A stretch of DNA of 6,058 nucleotides from Candidatus Atribacteria bacterium (GCA_003513845.1 DOTB01000020.1:1-6058), one strand, 5' to 3'. Counted from the first letter of the stretch, positions 1 through 5,784 are shown. Numbers and translations are program-made. The notes: a model not told the origin generated them from the sequence alone.

Positions 1-226
1 CTATTGATACCACCCGGGATGCTCCCTCTTCCACACAAATTTCCTGGGCCTTCTTGACTATCTCCAACAGTTCTTCTAATTCTCCTTCCATGGTTGTTTC
101 CATAGCTCCTACCTCGTATTTAATGCCACAGGAATCAAGGTAGGCTATTACTTTATCCACCACCTCATAAAGTCTCTCTTCAGGAACATAGGGTAATACC
201 TGTAATCCCAAGGTAATCTTAGCCAT
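1..226 (-). CDS. Thiamine-binding protein, MTH1187/YkoF type (3' end cut by window)
   Basis: The first 75 residues are visible, from an ATG at 226; the remainder (about 25 residues in a family of roughly 100) lies beyond the left edge. The protein opens MAKITLGLQVLPYVPEE, carries the recognisable ETTMEGE at residues 43-49, and continues into an acidic helix and the strand ASRVVSI. This is the small ferredoxin-like fold of the thiamine-binding family (Thiamine_BP, formerly DUF77), which binds thiamine or its precursors in the cytoplasm and often accompanies thiamine or hydroxymethylpyrimidine uptake genes. The start is supported by GGAGGT at 231-236. The thiamine link is strengthened by a TPP riboswitch and terminator directly upstream, so expression should fall when TPP is plentiful. 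A transporter or thiamine-salvage gene could follow to the left, but this is not visible. The family call is confident; the exact ligand is inferred. Confidence 0.9.
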   Translation of the reverse strand, partial: MAKITLGLQVLPYVPEERLYEVVDKVIAYLDSCGIKYEVGAMETTMEGELEELLEIVKKAQEICVEEGASRVVSI

Positions 227-230
227 ATTT

Positions 231-236
231 ACCTCC
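231..236 (-). promoter_or_regulatory. Ribosome binding site of the thiamine-binding protein gene
   Basis: GGAGGT on the minus strand, four bases before the ATG at 226. It directly abuts the T tract of the upstream terminator (237-244), so the terminated transcript ends just before the site and cannot be translated. Confidence 0.85.
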
Positions 237-278
237 AAAAAAAATGCCATTACCTCATCCTAGGTAATGGCATTTTTT
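237..278 (-). terminator. Riboswitch-controlled intrinsic terminator
   Basis: On the minus strand the stem AATGCCATTACC (263-274) pairs perfectly with GGTAATGGCATT (243-254) around an 8-base loop (255-262). It is followed by eight T residues (237-244) in the direction of transcription. It lies between the TPP riboswitch and the coding start, so it is the expression platform rather than an end-of-operon terminator. The flanking A run (273-278) lengthens the stem, and means the hairpin could also act weakly in the plus direction. Confidence 0.9.
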
Positions 279-325
279 CATCTATTAACTCTATTAATTT
301 TTAAGGTCTATTAATAACTGTTAAC

Positions 326-413
326 AGTTACTTCCCTCCGCTAGAATTACCTAGGTCAGGTTCAGGGGTCAAAGCAAAATGCTTTTTCTCAGCACATAGC
401 TCCCCCAGCAACT
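326..413 (-). promoter_or_regulatory. TPP riboswitch (THI element)
   Basis: Read on the minus strand, the conserved blocks appear in the right order: GGGGGAGC, then GCTGAGA, a variable P3 arm (AAAGCA/TGCTTT), GACCCCTGAACCTGA, CCTAGGTAATTCTAGC, and GGAGGGAAG. The closing P1 helix is also visible: AGTTGCT (407-413) pairs with AGTAACT (326-332) with one G-U pair. The TPP riboswitch binds thiamine pyrophosphate in nascent mRNA. The downstream terminator and thiamine-binding protein gene make it an 'off' switch acting on transcription. The aptamer looks complete, with no missing core motif. Confidence 0.96.
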
Positions 414-450
414 TCTTATCTTTACTAAATTAATATAATAATTGTACAAT

Positions 451-459
451 ATTATAACA
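451..459 (-). promoter_or_regulatory. Likely extended -10 promoter for the riboswitch transcript
   Basis: Minus-strand TGTTATAAT is a perfect extended -10 element (TGnTATAAT). Transcription would start near 445, about 30 bases before the riboswitch P1 helix, which is a sensible distance. No good -35 hexamer stands 16-18 bases upstream, which is tolerated with an extended -10. A 10-bp palindrome, ATTGTACAAT (441-450), overlaps the predicted start. The promoter lies downstream of the CoA-transferase gene, so the thiamine unit is probably transcribed separately. Confidence 0.55.
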
Positions 460-535
460 CTTTAATTTTAACATCGCTTCTGAATCAAATTTTACATTAA
501 AAATATCGTTAATGCAATATAATTATTTATATTTC

Positions 536-1723
536 TCAAACTACCTTCTTATCTTTTAACTTACGAATCTCCTCTTGAGACATTTCCAAAACCCCTTCCA
601 GTACTTTTTCAGTATGTTCCCCTAATATAGGAGAAGCATCAATGGTATCATTCGGACATTTGGAGAGTCGAATGGGAGAATTAGCCACCGTAACCTTACC
701 AGCTTTAGGATGGTCCATCTGAATAAGCATATTTCTCATCTTAATATTGGGGTCACGGACAATCTTATCCATGGTACTAACCTCAGCAGCCGGAACCCCT
801 TCTTTAGTTAATAATGCTACCATCTTCTCTGAAAATTGTTGTTTAGTCCAGGAAGTGATAAGTGGTTTTAACTGATCATAATTCTTACTGCGCAGGTCAT
901 TAGTCTGATAAAGTGGATCATTAATCAGTTTCTCTTGGTGGATTATTTTACAGAACTTTCCCCAGAGAGAATCATTACCCACTGCAATTACCACCCAACC
1001 GTCTTTGGCTTCAAAGAGATCAAAGGGGGCAATTGAGGGATGACGACTACCGATGCGGGTAGGAATCTCTCCAGTTACAGTATAACGAACTACCGCATTT
1101 TCTAGGACTGATAGTACTGAATCCATCATACTGATATCAATCTCCTGACCTTCTCCAGTTATATCCCGATAGCGGAGGGCTGCTAGGATAGCTATAGTGG
1201 CAAAAGAGCCAGAAAAGATATCTCCAATAGATGATCCTACCCGAGTAGGAGGACCATCTGGATAACCAGTAATAGCCATAATTCCTCCTGACGCCTGAGC
1301 AATAATATCATAACCAGGTCTCTGTTGGTCAACACTATAATGACCAAATCCACAGATAGAAGCATAGATAATCTTTGGGTTAATCTTCTTTAAATCATGA
1401 TAACCCAAGCCTAACTTTTCCATTGTATTAGGTCGAAAATTCTCAGTAACTACATCAGATTTTTTAACCAGTTCTTTAAAAATTTCTTTACCCTCTTCCT
1501 GCTTTAAGTCTAAGGTCAAGCTCTTCTTATTACGATTGATGCTCATAAAATAAGCACTCTCACCATGGACGAAAGGACCAAAATAGCGGGAGTCGTCCCC
1601 TGAGCCCGGCCTTTCAATTTTAATCACTTCAGCTCCTAAATCTGCCAGTTGCATGGTACAGGTAGGCATAGCTAAAACATGACCTAAGTCTAAAACTCTA
1701 ATTCCTTCTAAGGGTTTAGTCAT
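536..1723 (-). CDS. Class III CoA-transferase, CaiB/BaiF family
   Basis: This 395-residue protein has the usual length of family III CoA-transferases (formyl-CoA transferase Frc, carnitine CaiB, succinyl-CoA transferases). Such enzymes move CoA between two carboxylic acids through aspartyl-anhydride and CoA-thioester intermediates. Diagnostic N-terminal sequence is PLEGIRVLDLGHVLAMP (4-20), then ADLGAEVIKIERPGSGD, NRNKKSLTLDL and ENFRPNTMEKLGLGY. The catalytic Asp is most likely D168 in SSIGDIFSGS, by alignment from memory with D169 of Frc. The C-terminal part holds the LGEHT segment (368-372) found near the family's end. The start is supported by AGGAG at 1727-1731. It is the last gene of the three-gene cluster, 30 bp after the aldehyde oxidoreductase. 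It would therefore suit activation of the acid made by that enzyme, or release of acid from acyl-CoA. Acid and CoA donor cannot be told from sequence. It appears intact. Confidence 0.93.
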   Translation of the reverse strand: MTKPLEGIRVLDLGHVLAMPTCTMQLADLGAEVIKIERPGSGDDSRYFGPFVHGESAYFMSINRNKKSLTLDLKQEEGKEIFKELVKKSDVVTENFRPNTMEKLGLGYHDLKKINPKIIYASICGFGHYSVDQQRPGYDIIAQASGGIMAITGYPDGPPTRVGSSIGDIFSGSFATIAILAALRYRDITGEGQEIDISMMDSVLSVLENAVVRYTVTGEIPTRIGSRHPSIAPFDLFEAKDGWVVIAVGNDSLWGKFCKIIHQEKLINDPLYQTNDLRSKNYDQLKPLITSWTKQQFSEKMVALLTKEGVPAAEVSTMDKIVRDPNIKMRNMLIQMDHPKAGKVTVANSPIRLSKCPNDTIDASPILGEHTEKVLEGVLEMSQEEIRKLKDKKVV

Positions 1724-1753
1724 TTTCTCCTATATCCTTTCTATTAAAGTAAA

Positions 1754-3574
1754 TTAAGTGAAAAATATTTCTAATTCTTTAATTTTTTCTTTTTTCGGGA
1801 TACCTTTATCATCCCACCCTCTAATCTGATAATATTCAGATAACATGGAGTCAATATCGGGTAATACACCCGCAGCCAGACCGTCAGTCCGAGCTAAATT
1901 TAAGAGGCGTGGGGGAAGTGTGTCATCTTGTCGAGTAATACCTAATTTTACATTATACAAACGTTTCAAGTTATGTAGCCTCTGGCCAATCTGCATTAAT
2001 TCCGTTTGATTTAGATCCCAACCAGTAACCTTATTGATCCATTCACTGACAATTGTAGGCCCTATTCTTCCACTAAGTAAGAATTTACAGAGACCCAAGG
2101 CATTTAGCACATTCATGTAGTCCTGTAATTTAACTACCAGTTCAGTCTTCCCGTCACTACTATGAGGATTTGGTTTATGCAAATCATCATAGCCAAATTC
2201 TGGTGCTGGAATACCTGACTCGATCATATAGCTTAGTGATTCTAAATGGCAGGCTCCTCGGTTGGCAGTAGCATAGCTTAAGGCCATACCAGTATAAGCA
2301 CGTGGATCGTGCATAGGATACTCCAGACCCTTAGTATGAAGGGCATATTCAGAACTTTTACCTCCTAATTGATTAGATAAGCTCTTTACACCTTTTCCTA
2401 GAAACTTCCCAAACTTTTCTTTATAAGCTACCTGATGGATTAAGGTAATAAAAGCATCTGAATTCCCCCATTTTAAGTTAATTCCATCTAAATCTGCCTT
2501 TTTAATGAGCCCTTCTTCATAGGCTTCAATGGCAAAACCCAGGATTACTCCTAGTGATATGGTATCAATTCCATAACGATTACACAGGTCGTTCATTTTA
2601 ACGATACTATCTAGATCATCATTTAAAAGGTTTGAACCGAAAGCACTTAAGGTTTCATATTCAGGACCATGCACGATTTCTTCTTTCAAAAACACTTCCT
2701 TGCCACAAGCAATGGGACAGAAGTAACAGGCATAATTTTTTCTGAAAATAGTATTTACAATCACCTGCCCGGTAGTCTTGGCTGCACCATCCCAACGGCT
2801 TTGGGCAAAATTTTTGATTGGTAGATCCCCAGTATATTCTCTGGCTTCTACTGAACCACCAGTACCAAATTCATGTAAACCTTGGGTATATAGCTTAATT
2901 GAAGGAGTTAATTCCTGGACACTTTTCTTTAAACTTTCTGGATCAGTAATAGGAAGCGTTTTCTTTTCAATTTGCACAACAATTGCTTTTAAGTTTTTGG
3001 AACCCATAAGAGCACCCATTCCTCCTCTTCCAGCTAGGCGGCAATGTGGAGCATCGATGACAATGGCAGAGATGGGCACAAGATTTTCACCAGCTTGTCC
3101 AATAGAAGCAATTTGAACCTGAGGATAAGCCTCTTTGATCTTCTTTGAGGTCTCATAGGTATCTAATCCCCACAGTTTATAAGCATCTTTAAAGATAACT
3201 TCTTTAGAATTAATTAACAGATAAATAGGGTGAGAGGATTTCCCTTTAATAATAATGCCTTCATAACCATTCTTTTTTAAGGCTGCGCCCCAATGACCAC
3301 CTACAGTTGCCTCATTCCAAATGCCGGTCAGGGGAGAACGTCCACAGATAGAGGTTTTGCTAGCAGTAGGAATGGGAAAACCGGTTAGGAGACCTGGGAA
3401 AAAGAGAATAGGATTATCAGGATGTAAAGGAGGAATTGCAGGATCGAGATGTTGATAAAGATAACGAACGGCTATACCACTTCCTCCTAGGTATTTTCTC
3501 AATTCATTTTCCTTAACTTCGAGTTCATGAAAATCTTGATTGGTAAGATCTATTTCTAATAATCTATTTATCAT
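1754..3574 (-). CDS. Tungsten aldehyde:ferredoxin oxidoreductase (AOR family)
   Basis: This 606-residue protein matches the length and domain order of AOR enzymes, which oxidise aldehydes to carboxylic acids and pass electrons to ferredoxin through a tungsten bis-pyranopterin and one [4Fe-4S] cluster, in the cytoplasm. Visible family features are the N-terminal LGGSGIAVRYLY (29-40), SPLTGIWNEATVGGHWGAAL (80-99), GRGGMGALMGSKNLKAI (182-198), and the cluster ligands C283-x2-C286-x3-C290 with a distal C496. E307 (in GPEYE) and H443 (in RGACH) align from memory with catalytic E313 and H448 of the Pyrococcus furiosus enzyme. The first pterin motif (D337, GIDTIS) is kept. In the second, DxxGLC, the Asp is N491 (NALGLC). 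The start has GGAG at 3585-3588, ten bases upstream. It lies between the alcohol dehydrogenase and CoA-transferase genes. Tungsten versus molybdenum is inferred from the family. Confidence 0.95.
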   Translation of the reverse strand: MINRLLEIDLTNQDFHELEVKENELRKYLGGSGIAVRYLYQHLDPAIPPLHPDNPILFFPGLLTGFPIPTASKTSICGRSPLTGIWNEATVGGHWGAALKKNGYEGIIIKGKSSHPIYLLINSKEVIFKDAYKLWGLDTYETSKKIKEAYPQVQIASIGQAGENLVPISAIVIDAPHCRLAGRGGMGALMGSKNLKAIVVQIEKKTLPITDPESLKKSVQELTPSIKLYTQGLHEFGTGGSVEAREYTGDLPIKNFAQSRWDGAAKTTGQVIVNTIFRKNYACYFCPIACGKEVFLKEEIVHGPEYETLSAFGSNLLNDDLDSIVKMNDLCNRYGIDTISLGVILGFAIEAYEEGLIKKADLDGINLKWGNSDAFITLIHQVAYKEKFGKFLGKGVKSLSNQLGGKSSEYALHTKGLEYPMHDPRAYTGMALSYATANRGACHLESLSYMIESGIPAPEFGYDDLHKPNPHSSDGKTELVVKLQDYMNVLNALGLCKFLLSGRIGPTIVSEWINKVTGWDLNQTELMQIGQRLHNLKRLYNVKLGITRQDDTLPPRLLNLARTDGLAAGVLPDIDSMLSEYYQIRGWDDKGIPKKEKIKELEIFFT

Positions 3575-3598
3575 TATGATAATTCTCCAATAGATAAA

Positions 3599-4636
3599 TT
3601 AAAAAGATTTTTCATATATTTTTATAATTTCTTCTTTGGAGGGTTTCCTTGCTGTATTATTAGGACTACCATTTGCTAGTGCATCAGAAGCCATTTTGTC
3701 CAGACTTTGCATAAAGTCATTTTTATCTATGCCTAAACCGAAAATATTAGGTATTTCAACATCTACGCATAATTGTTTGATTAGTTTCACACCTTCTTTA
3801 GCAGATTCTAGAGGCGATAGGCCAATAGTATTGGCTCCCATCGCTTCTGCTACCATTACAAACCTTTCCGGTATGCCCATAATGGCATATTCCAAACAGG
3901 TGGGCAAGAGCACTGCATTTGATATTCCATGTGATACATGAAATAATGCACCAAGGGGACGCGACATCCCATGTACTATAGTAACAGAAGAATTATTAAA
4001 AGCTATTCCTGCCTCCAGAGCTGCGAGCATCATCTCACTTCTTGCTTCTTCATCATCACCATTAGCCCACGCCCTTCTTAAATATTTCGTAATTCTTCTG
4101 ATCGATGACAAATCAAAAATATCAGCTAGAGGTTGGTGACGCCTCGATATATAATCCTCAATAGAATGTGTTAATGCATTAATCCCTGTAGCAGCAGTAA
4201 TATTTTGGGGTACTGAAAGAGTAAGAGCTGGATCATCAATAGCAATCTGTGGGATTAAATACTCACTCCCAATAAGCATTTTTACATTATTTTTTGTATC
4301 AGTTATAATGGTAAACTGCGTCACCTCAGAGCCTGTACCAGCAGTAGTTGGAATCGCTACTATGGGAGGGCCCTCTTGTTTTACTTTTCCAAACCCCATA
4401 TAATTCTGGACCTCACCTGGGTTACTAGCCATAAGGCTAATGGCTTTTGCTGTATCTATAGGACTGCCTCCACCGAGAGCAACTAAGAAATCACAATGAT
4501 TTTCGTTAAAAATATGTGTTCCTTTTTCTACATATTGATCTATAGGTTCGGTATCAACTTCATTAAATAAAGAAATTTCAACATGTTGTTTTTTTAAATT
4601 ATTAACTAATCTATCTACATATCCTATATCAGTCAT
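3599..4636 (-). CDS. Iron-containing alcohol dehydrogenase, lacking its normal N-terminus
   Basis: From the first ATG the product is 345 residues; group III Fe-type alcohol dehydrogenases usually have about 385. They interconvert alcohols and aldehydes or ketones with NAD(P)(H). Visible motifs are the nucleotide-binding GGGSPID (55-61), PTTAGTGSE (96-104), and the metal site H157, H222 and H236 in NALTHSIE and HGMSRPLGALFHVSHG. The spacing matches FucO (H200, H263, H277). The fourth ligand, Asp in the usual DALTH, is Asn here (N153, codon AAT). No ribosome binding site precedes the ATG at 4636. The missing N-terminal strand-loop region is encoded in the same frame just upstream, but is cut off by a TAA (see 4637-4765), so the gene may be inactive or wrongly sequenced. 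It is the first gene of the cluster, 24 bp before the aldehyde oxidoreductase. Its aldehyde would be the natural substrate of that enzyme. Confidence 0.88.
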   Translation of the reverse strand: MTDIGYVDRLVNNLKKQHVEISLFNEVDTEPIDQYVEKGTHIFNENHCDFLVALGGGSPIDTAKAISLMASNPGEVQNYMGFGKVKQEGPPIVAIPTTAGTGSEVTQFTIITDTKNNVKMLIGSEYLIPQIAIDDPALTLSVPQNITAATGINALTHSIEDYISRRHQPLADIFDLSSIRRITKYLRRAWANGDDEEARSEMMLAALEAGIAFNNSSVTIVHGMSRPLGALFHVSHGISNAVLLPTCLEYAIMGIPERFVMVAEAMGANTIGLSPLESAKEGVKLIKQLCVDVEIPNIFGLGIDKNDFMQSLDKMASDALANGSPNNTARKPSKEEIIKIYEKSF

Positions 4637-4765
4637 AATCTTATCTGTAACTATTAATGGTTTATTGTCTATACTAGGTAACTTATCACAGGATGTTTCT
4701 AGTGCTCCTATACCATAGTAAATTGTTGCTGGTGTTAAAAATCTATATATAACTGTTTATTTCAA
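4637..4765 (-). pseudogene. Hidden N-terminal coding segment of the alcohol dehydrogenase, interrupted by TAA
   Basis: The 43 codons before the ATG at 4636 are in frame and, apart from one stop, read as a typical Fe-alcohol dehydrogenase N-terminus. It includes YRFLTPATIYYGIGALE and KPLIVTDKIMTDIGY, which match the family pattern of an aromatic/Pro-Thr stretch, a (F/Y)GxGALE turn and a 'lIVTDk' strand. A TTG start at 4765-4763, with AAAGGG just upstream, would give 388 residues, the normal length. Codon 2 is AAA, but codon 3 is TAA (4757-4759). A CAA (Gln) there would restore an uninterrupted start MKQTVIYRF. No ATG, GTG or TTG lies in frame between the TAA and 4636. Seen directly: the stop and the family-like residues. 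Inferred: a C-to-T nonsense mutation, or a sequence error. Confidence 0.8.
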
Positions 4766-4770
4766 ATTTT

Positions 4771-4775
4771 CCCTT
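4771..4775 (-). promoter_or_regulatory. Probable ribosome binding site for the full-length alcohol dehydrogenase
   Basis: Minus-strand AAGGG (within GAAAGGGAAAA) stands five bases before the TTG at 4765, a normal distance. It argues that the ancestral start was the TTG and not the ATG at 4636, which has no such site. Confidence 0.6.
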
Positions 4776-4806
4776 TCTAAAAATAATAATTTTAATTAGT
4801 ACAAAT

Positions 4807-4871
4807 AATAAACGATAAAAGGTCTAAATCTATTTCTTTCTCTATTTGGTAATATACTTTGCTCGTTTATT
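4807..4871. repeat. Interrupted inverted repeat before the alcohol dehydrogenase gene
   Basis: AATAAACGATAAAAG (4807-4821) and the reverse complement of 4857-4871 (AATAAACGAGCAAAG) match at 13 of 15 positions. The arm centres are 50 bp apart, close to five helical turns, so two bound proteins would sit on the same DNA face. It lies in the 168-bp gap between the regulator gene and the start of the enzyme cluster, where an operator for an IclR-type regulator would be expected. I found no clear sigma-A promoter in this A/T-rich gap to anchor it. Reading it as an operator is inference; a weak RNA hairpin is an alternative. Confidence 0.4.
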
Positions 4872-4933
4872 GATAGCTACTATATTAATATTAATCCAGG
4901 CCTCCACAGTTAATATGCTACTTTCTAGATTTA

Positions 4934-5326
4934 TTAATATAATTTACTTTTAGATTCATAGCCAAGTGAAACCGATATTTTCATTGCCGCTTCTTTAATT
5001 AAAGATACAAATTCTGTTATTTTCTCTTCGGTAATGCATTCAGAAGGTCCAGAAATAGTTAGAGAAGCAATAACTTTGCTAGTGAAATCAAAGATAGGAG
5101 CACCTATGGTCGTAGCATCTGGGACCCTTTCTCCAATTGCAATTGCATAACCTTTTTTTCGAATTTCTTTTAAATTTTGTAATAGCTTTTCTGGATCAGT
5201 AATGGTATTTGAAGTATAAGAAATTAGCTTTTCCTCTTTTATAAATCTCTTTATTTCTTCATCTGGTAAATAAGCTAATATAGCATTACCAGAACCACCA
5301 GTATACAAAGGCAATCTTTCGCCCAA
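4934..5326 (-). CDS. IclR regulator, C-terminal effector-binding fragment
   Basis: This piece is 130 residues if counted from the TTG at 5326, though that frame is open back to 5383 and the TTG is probably an internal Leu codon. It contains GERLPLYTGGSGNAILAYLP, GYAIAIGERVPDATTIGAPI and a segment ending SLTISGPSE, the conserved core of the IclR ligand-binding domain (usual form GY-x-GERVPG-x-IAAPIFD). No convincing ribosome binding site precedes it, so independent expression is doubtful. It is listed because gene finders will report it as a separate gene. Confidence 0.7.
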   Translation of the reverse strand: MGERLPLYTGGSGNAILAYLPDEEIKRFIKEEKLISYTSNTITDPEKLLQNLKEIRKKGYAIAIGERVPDATTIGAPIFDFTSKVIASLTISGPSECITEEKITEFVSLIKEAAMKISVSLGYESKSKLY

Positions 5327-5373
5327 TTTTATAACTCGTCTTACATCATTGGAACTTTCTACTTTTTCAACAC

Positions 5374-5757
5374 TTATTCTCCCCTACCTGAAATAACATT
5401 TAAATAAATACTTTCTTGGGTTTTCTGGACTAGTTCTTTCATAATAGGAAGAGAAAATTCCCGAATTTCTAACTGCTGTTGTACTATACTACCTAATTGA
5501 AAACATTTAATTTCCTGACGATATTTTTGACTATCTTGATTTTTAACCACTATGCCTTCACTAGCTAAGGTAACTAAAATGCGATGAACTGTACTTTTAT
5601 GTAGGTTTAATCTCTTGCTTAATTCAGTACTTCCTAATTCTTTTTCTTGCAATGTAAATGAATTAAGAAGTTTAATAGCTCTTTTTATAGATTCAATATA
5701 ATAATCTGATTGTTTTTTATTCGAAATCAATCCCTCTTGGATCATTTTGTCTCTCAT
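5374..5757 (-). CDS. IclR regulator, N-terminal winged-helix fragment
   Basis: This 127-residue piece carries the DNA-binding domain. It has the family lead helix YIESIKRAIKLLNSF (20-34), then the helix-turn-helix STELSKRLNLHKSTVHRIL (43-61) with the recognition helix at about 53-66, and the wing through KYRQEIKCFQLG (78-89). The linker helix and the first strand of the effector domain follow before the premature TAA. The start is either ATG 5757 or ATG 5745; neither has a strong ribosome binding site, and residues 1-16 are not typical family sequence. If expressed alone, it would lack the ligand-sensing domain. Confidence 0.8.
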   Translation of the reverse strand: MRDKMIQEGLISNKKQSDYYIESIKRAIKLLNSFTLQEKELGSTELSKRLNLHKSTVHRILVTLASEGIVVKNQDSQKYRQEIKCFQLGSIVQQQLEIREFSLPIMKELVQKTQESIYLNVISGRGE

Positions 5758-5769
5758 TGTGAAACAATG
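5755..5769. promoter_or_regulatory. Perfect palindrome over the regulator start codon (putative operator)
   Basis: CATTGT-GAA-ACAATG is a perfect 6-bp inverted repeat with a 3-bp spacer. It contains the regulator gene's first ATG and lies a few bases downstream of the predicted transcription start. Position and symmetry fit autoregulation by the encoded IclR protein, but no binding evidence is available. As RNA it would form only a small hairpin around the start codon. Confidence 0.45.
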
Positions 5770-5784
5770 TTTATTATTTTATTA

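Larger units (their letters stand above)
4934..5757 (-). pseudogene. IclR-family transcriptional regulator gene, frameshifted
   Basis: Two open segments in different frames together make one IclR-family regulator. The N-terminal frame ends at TAA (5374-5376); the C-terminal frame is open only from 5383 downward, after a TAG at 5384-5386. The frames overlap by just ten bases, so the lesion must be here. A run of four G (5381-5384) sits at this point, and adding one G gives the continuous join ISGRGRISVEKVES. That resembles the family's usual strand before its VDKVES segment. The restored product would be 274 residues, normal for IclR. IclR proteins are dimeric or tetrameric repressors or activators that sense small metabolites. 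This one lies next to and in the same direction as the alcohol-to-acyl-CoA cluster, and is its probable regulator. A homopolymer sequencing error is a real alternative to a true pseudogene. Confidence 0.85.

Noticed and set aside
282..314. Three CTATTAA copies between riboswitch and terminator
   Set aside because: Seven-base A/T-rich words with uneven spacing; no structure or function is suggested, and chance is likely.
495..514. Hairpin CATTAA/TTAATG after the CoA-transferase gene as its terminator
   Set aside because: The stem is six mostly A/T pairs with an 8-base loop and no proper T tract on the minus strand, so it is too weak to call.
2778..3116. Plus-strand 112-codon open frame
   Set aside because: It lies wholly inside the well-supported AOR gene on the other strand, has no recognisable domain or ribosome binding site, and is a shadow.
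3636..3941. Plus-strand 101-codon open frame
   Set aside because: It lies inside the alcohol dehydrogenase gene, antisense to conserved family sequence; a shadow.
4634..4636. ATG 4636 as the native start of the alcohol dehydrogenase
   Set aside because: No ribosome binding site precedes it, the product would lack the family's N-terminal region, and the 43 codons upstream encode that region.
4891..4917. Hairpin ATATTAA/TTAATAT downstream of the IclR gene as a terminator
   Set aside because: The stem is A/T only with a 15-base loop and no T run; it may be chance in this A/T-rich gap.
4776..4933. Sigma-54 or clear sigma-A promoter before the enzyme cluster
   Set aside because: TGGAGGCC (around 4900-4908) does not fit the -24/-12 pattern, and TTGTAC (4799-4804) lacks a usable -10 at normal spacing.
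5374..5386. Programmed -1 frameshifting in the IclR gene
   Set aside because: No canonical slippery heptamer, no clear downstream stimulatory structure, and no known precedent in IclR regulators; an indel in the G run is simpler.
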